Part shown: one piece after another, positions 23,124-25,186 of the stretch
Layout of the letters: each line of letters starts with the position of its first letter
Position numbering within the stretch: the first letter of the stretch is position 1
Virus record (IMG/VR): IMGVR_UViG_3300021964_000482
Coordinates: 1-25,186 of that record
Strand: one strand, 5' to 3'
DNA from: a virus
DNA length: 25,186 bases
The notes under the pieces: model-generated
Database searches by the model: none
What the model was told of the DNA's origin: nothing
What the model saw: only the letters and a program-made list of their open reading frames with translations
Translations under genes and position numbers: made by a program

Positions 23124-23476
23124 TGACGTATCTTGTAACTGACAACTGTGTGAAATGCAAACACATGGATTGTGTAAGTGTTTGCCCTGTAGATTGTTTT
23201 TACGAGGGCGAAAATATGCTAGTAATAGATCCAGACGAATGTATCGACTGCGGTGTTTGTGTTCCAGAATGCCCAATAGAAGCAATAGTACAAGATGGAG
23301 AACTCAACCCTGCAGATCAAGAATATTGGCTGGATATAAATAGAACGTATGCACAACAATGGCCTAACATAACAGAAAAAAGAGAAGAAGATGTTCCTGC
23401 AGATGCAAAAGAGTGGGAATATATTCCTTTAAAATTTGTAGAACATTTTTCGCCAAATCCAGGAAAAGGAGATTGA
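23123..23476 (+). CDS. fdxA: 7Fe ferredoxin of FdxA type
   Basis: The 117-residue electron carrier has the [3Fe-4S][4Fe-4S] pattern of Azotobacter ferredoxin I. Cys9, Cys17 and Cys50 fit the 3Fe site; Cys21, Cys40, Cys43 and Cys46 fit the 4Fe site; Cys12 and Cys25 are the conserved extra Cys. The text around them ([36 protein letters not shown]) and the C-terminal [10 protein letters not shown] closely follow alphaproteobacterial FdxA, which points to gene capture from such a host. Marine phage ferredoxins known in cyanophages are plant-type 2Fe proteins, so this is a different class. It sits between clamp loader and MazG in the early run, overlapping the 44 stop by one base. It may power a reductive step in nucleotide or cofactor synthesis, or redirect host electron flow; the partner is unknown. 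Confidence 0.93.
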   Translation: MTYLVTDNCVKCKHMDCVSVCPVDCFYEGENMLVIDPDECIDCGVCVPECPIEAIVQDGELNPADQEYWLDINRTYAQQWPNITEKREEDVPADAKEWEYIPLKFVEHFSPNPGKGD

Positions 23477-23477
23477 A

Positions 23478-23825
23478 ATGGCAACTCTAAGCGAAACTCA
23501 AAGTTTAATCGAAGATGTTAACAACATTAAACGATGGCACCACGACCGTAACTTAATTGACGGTAGTGATGATAAATCACAATTTGCTAAGTTAATACAA
23601 GAAGCAGGTGAATTGTCAGATAATATCTGTAAGAATAAAGATATTGCAGATGACATTGGAGATATGATTGTGGTACTGATTAATATAGCAGAACGCAATG
23701 ACTTATCACTTACCCAATGTGTACGCAAAGCATGGGACGACATCAAAGACCGCAAAGGTCAAATGAGAGACGGAGTCTTTATTAAAGAAGAAGATTTAAT
23801 TAAAGAATCATTAGGAATCAAATGA
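23478..23825 (+). CDS. mazG: MazG-like nucleotide pyrophosphohydrolase
   Basis: The 115-residue all-alpha protein has the MazG metal motif: E42-A-G-E45, then D59-I-G-D62, in FAKLIQEAGELSDN and IADDIGDMIVVLIN. The second pair is DxxD rather than the common ExxD. A Trp-rich front (IKRWHHDRNLIDG) fits the family. The enzyme cleaves NTPs or dNTPs to monophosphates plus pyrophosphate. Phage MazG has been linked to altering host nucleotide or alarmone pools, but its in vivo target is debated. AAAGGAG lies just before the ATG. The 4-base overlap with the next gene indicates co-translation. Confidence 0.85.
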   Translation: MATLSETQSLIEDVNNIKRWHHDRNLIDGSDDKSQFAKLIQEAGELSDNICKNKDIADDIGDMIVVLINIAERNDLSLTQCVRKAWDDIKDRKGQMRDGVFIKEEDLIKESLGIK

Positions 23826-24475
23826 CTATTAAGGCTTTTGGCTGTAGTTTAACATATGGTCACGGGTTACCTGATTGCGCCAATCCAGGATCAAAAAGAC
23901 ATCCAAGTCCAAGTAAATTAGCCTGGCCGAATATACTAGGCGAATTTACAGGCATCGAAGTTGAAAATCATTCACAGTTTGGAGCATCAATAAAAAGAAA
24001 TGCATTTATAGCAACAGAACGTACCTTTTGGAAGGAGGGAGACATTGCTGTATTTTTGTGGCCTCATAAATCACGTTACGCTATAATTATGTCTACAGAG
24101 TCTATAACTGACCTAGGCTCTTGGAGCAAGAATAAAGCAACAAAATATCATTATGCTGGTCAAGGAGCTCAAAAAATAGATGTAGAACATGATGCCGCAA
24201 TACGAATACTTGGAACAGAGCTTGTATTACGTGAACAAGGTGTAAAAACATTTCATTTACTAAACACCGCAGAGTTAGATTTATCAATGGGTTTAAAACA
24301 AAATGTAAAACTAAGGGATACTCTTAATGTTCCTGACAAAGATGAGTTAGGTTTTGATATTAACGTAATGGCTAAGAGACGAGCCGATTACGGAGGTGAC
24401 GGTGTACACCCAGGATTGAATACACATCGCAGTTTTGCAAAACTCTTATATAAAAAAATAAAGGATCAAATATAA
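23822..24475 (+). CDS. SGNH-hydrolase-like protein, second copy type
   Basis: The 217-residue protein has block I AFGCSLTYGHG with candidate nucleophile Ser9, block II around NHSQFGASIKRN (Gly54), a VFLWPHKSR strand end where block III would carry Asn (here His), and block V GDGVHPGLNTH with Asp193 and His196. It shares the FGCS start and the HP...H end with the protein at 3995-4888 but little else. Members act as esterases on acetylated sugars or lipids. It sits in the early nucleotide run between MazG and ThyX, overlapping both by 1-4 bases, unlike the late-promoted first copy. A role in DNA-base or nucleotide-sugar processing is conceivable, but this rests on location only. Absence of the block III Asn lowers certainty of activity. 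Confidence 0.7.
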   Translation: MTIKAFGCSLTYGHGLPDCANPGSKRHPSPSKLAWPNILGEFTGIEVENHSQFGASIKRNAFIATERTFWKEGDIAVFLWPHKSRYAIIMSTESITDLGSWSKNKATKYHYAGQGAQKIDVEHDAAIRILGTELVLREQGVKTFHLLNTAELDLSMGLKQNVKLRDTLNVPDKDELGFDINVMAKRRADYGGDGVHPGLNTHRSFAKLLYKKIKDQI

Positions 24476-25146
24476 TGAAAGTAAAATTAATCAGCCATAG
24501 TCAAGCACCATACGATGACAGTTTACATAAAGCATCTGCACTAGATTTAGTGGCTTACTGTGCTAGAGTAAGCAATCCATCAAATCAAAACAACACAGAA
24601 ACAAATGAAAAACTTGTGAAGTATTTGATGAAACACAAACATTGGTCGCCACTTGAAATGGTTAGTGTTTGTTTAGAAGTAGAAACAACCAGAGACATAG
24701 CAAGGCAACTGTTACGTCATAGAAGTTTTAGTTTCCAAGAGTTTAGTCAACGTTATGCTGATCCTACACAGGATTTAGATTTTGAAATTCGAGACGCAAG
24801 ACTGCAAGATCCTAAGAATCGACAGAATTCAATTGATATAGATAACGCAGAATTAACTGAAGAATGGGAGTGGCAACAAGAACAGGTTATAAAGGCAGCT
24901 CAACGTGCATATAGTTGGGCTATAAAAAATGGTATTGCCAAAGAGCAGGCTAGAGCAGTATTGCCGGAAGGAAACACTGTAAGCAGGTTGTACGTTAACG
25001 GTACGTTGCGTAGTTGGATTCATTACATTGAATTACGTGGTGCTAATGGTACACAAAAAGAACATATTAATATTGCTTATGCTGTAGCAGATGTAATAGC
25101 AAAAATATTTCCACTTGCAGAAGAATTTAAAGGCAAAGAAATATGA
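24475..25146 (+). CDS. thyX: Flavin-dependent thymidylate synthase
   Basis: The 223-residue enzyme methylates dUMP to dTMP using methylene-tetrahydrofolate, FAD and NADPH. The ThyX signature RHR-x7-S is at residues 81-91 in RHRSFSFQEFSQR, and RAVLPEGNTVSRLYVNGTLRSW (about 162-183) is the second conserved block, with the substrate-binding Arg and LP. The last part (EHINIAYAVADVIAKIFPL) fits the C-terminal helix. Length is normal. It overlaps the SGNH gene by one base and the next gene by 4 bases. Marine phages and SAR11-type hosts commonly use ThyX. With MazG and the DexA-like nuclease it serves DNA precursor supply for an AT-rich genome. Confidence 0.95.
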   Translation: MKVKLISHSQAPYDDSLHKASALDLVAYCARVSNPSNQNNTETNEKLVKYLMKHKHWSPLEMVSVCLEVETTRDIARQLLRHRSFSFQEFSQRYADPTQDLDFEIRDARLQDPKNRQNSIDIDNAELTEEWEWQQEQVIKAAQRAYSWAIKNGIAKEQARAVLPEGNTVSRLYVNGTLRSWIHYIELRGANGTQKEHINIAYAVADVIAKIFPLAEEFKGKEI

Positions 25147-25186
25147 AGCCAGTTAGTGCGTATGTAGGTAACCCAAACGAAAAACA
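25143..25186 (+). CDS. Start of an unidentified gene, 3' partial
   Basis: An ATG overlaps the thyX stop (ATGA) and opens a frame that runs to the window edge: MKPVSAYVGNPNEK so far. The overlap style matches the genes upstream, so this is probably the next member of the early run. Fourteen residues are too few to identify it. Confidence 0.55.
   Translation, partial: MKPVSAYVGNPNEK

Noticed and set aside
23335-23342. Perfect TATAAATA inside the ferredoxin gene
   Set aside because: It lies in coding sequence in the middle of an overlapping early run, about 135 bases before the next start, and the codons explain it. I did not list it as a promoter.
1-25186. tRNA genes, CRISPR arrays, insertion sequences and integrase or attachment sites
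   Set aside because: Gene-free gaps are under about 100 bases and none holds a cloverleaf pattern, regular direct repeats or transposase-like coding sequence.

Overview
The window reads as part of the genome of a marine, T4-like tailed phage (myovirus type). It is AT-rich and almost fully coding. Genes overlap by 1-4 bases or sit a few bases apart, and no gene-free stretch exceeds about 100 bases. T4-type markers are the clamp-loader ATPase (gp44), a DexA-like exonuclease, a GroES-like co-chaperonin (gp31 role), MazG, ThyX and a large block of tail-fibre-like genes. NATAAATA motifs, matching the T4 late promoter TATAAATA, precede many genes. A 7Fe ferredoxin with the FdxA layout typical of alphaproteobacteria suggests an alphaproteobacterial host such as SAR11. 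The host is an inference; the sequence does not prove it.

Left part (1-5436): the end of a QueD/PTPS-like gene, a glycosyltransferase, a UV-damage endonuclease, a secreted small protein (minus strand), a ribbon-helix-helix regulator, an HNH-like nuclease, a coiled-coil protein, a membrane-anchored protein (minus), an SGNH-hydrolase-like protein, a small membrane protein and a zinc-ribbon protein (minus). Strand changes here are set by compact divergent promoter regions.

Middle part (5437-19690): a late module that opens with an A-type iron-sulfur carrier and continues directly into a 2549-residue fibre protein. Three further fibre-like proteins, a 1104-residue Ig-repeat protein, a 191-residue structural-type protein and a small helical protein follow. 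Three of the fibre-like proteins clearly share an N-terminal motif, and the 191-residue protein has a divergent form of it.

Right part (19700-25186): a fragment resembling the DNA polymerase III alpha palm, a conserved acidic protein and the co-chaperonin. Then comes a replication and nucleotide-metabolism run: small membrane protein, DexA-like exonuclease, cytidylyltransferase, gp44, FdxA ferredoxin, MazG, a second SGNH-like protein, ThyX, and the start of another gene.

The most unusual signals are regulatory. Consensus sigma70 promoters (TTGACA, 17 bases, TATAAT-like) occur four times upstream of genes. Two of them have identical geometry that puts the predicted transcription start on the A of the ATG, implying leaderless mRNAs. 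One overlaps a palindrome and an opposing late promoter next to a ribbon-helix-helix gene, which looks like an early/late switch. One sits inside a 13-bp inverted repeat whose right arm carries the ribosome binding site, so the gene's own transcript would be free while read-through RNA would fold and hide it.
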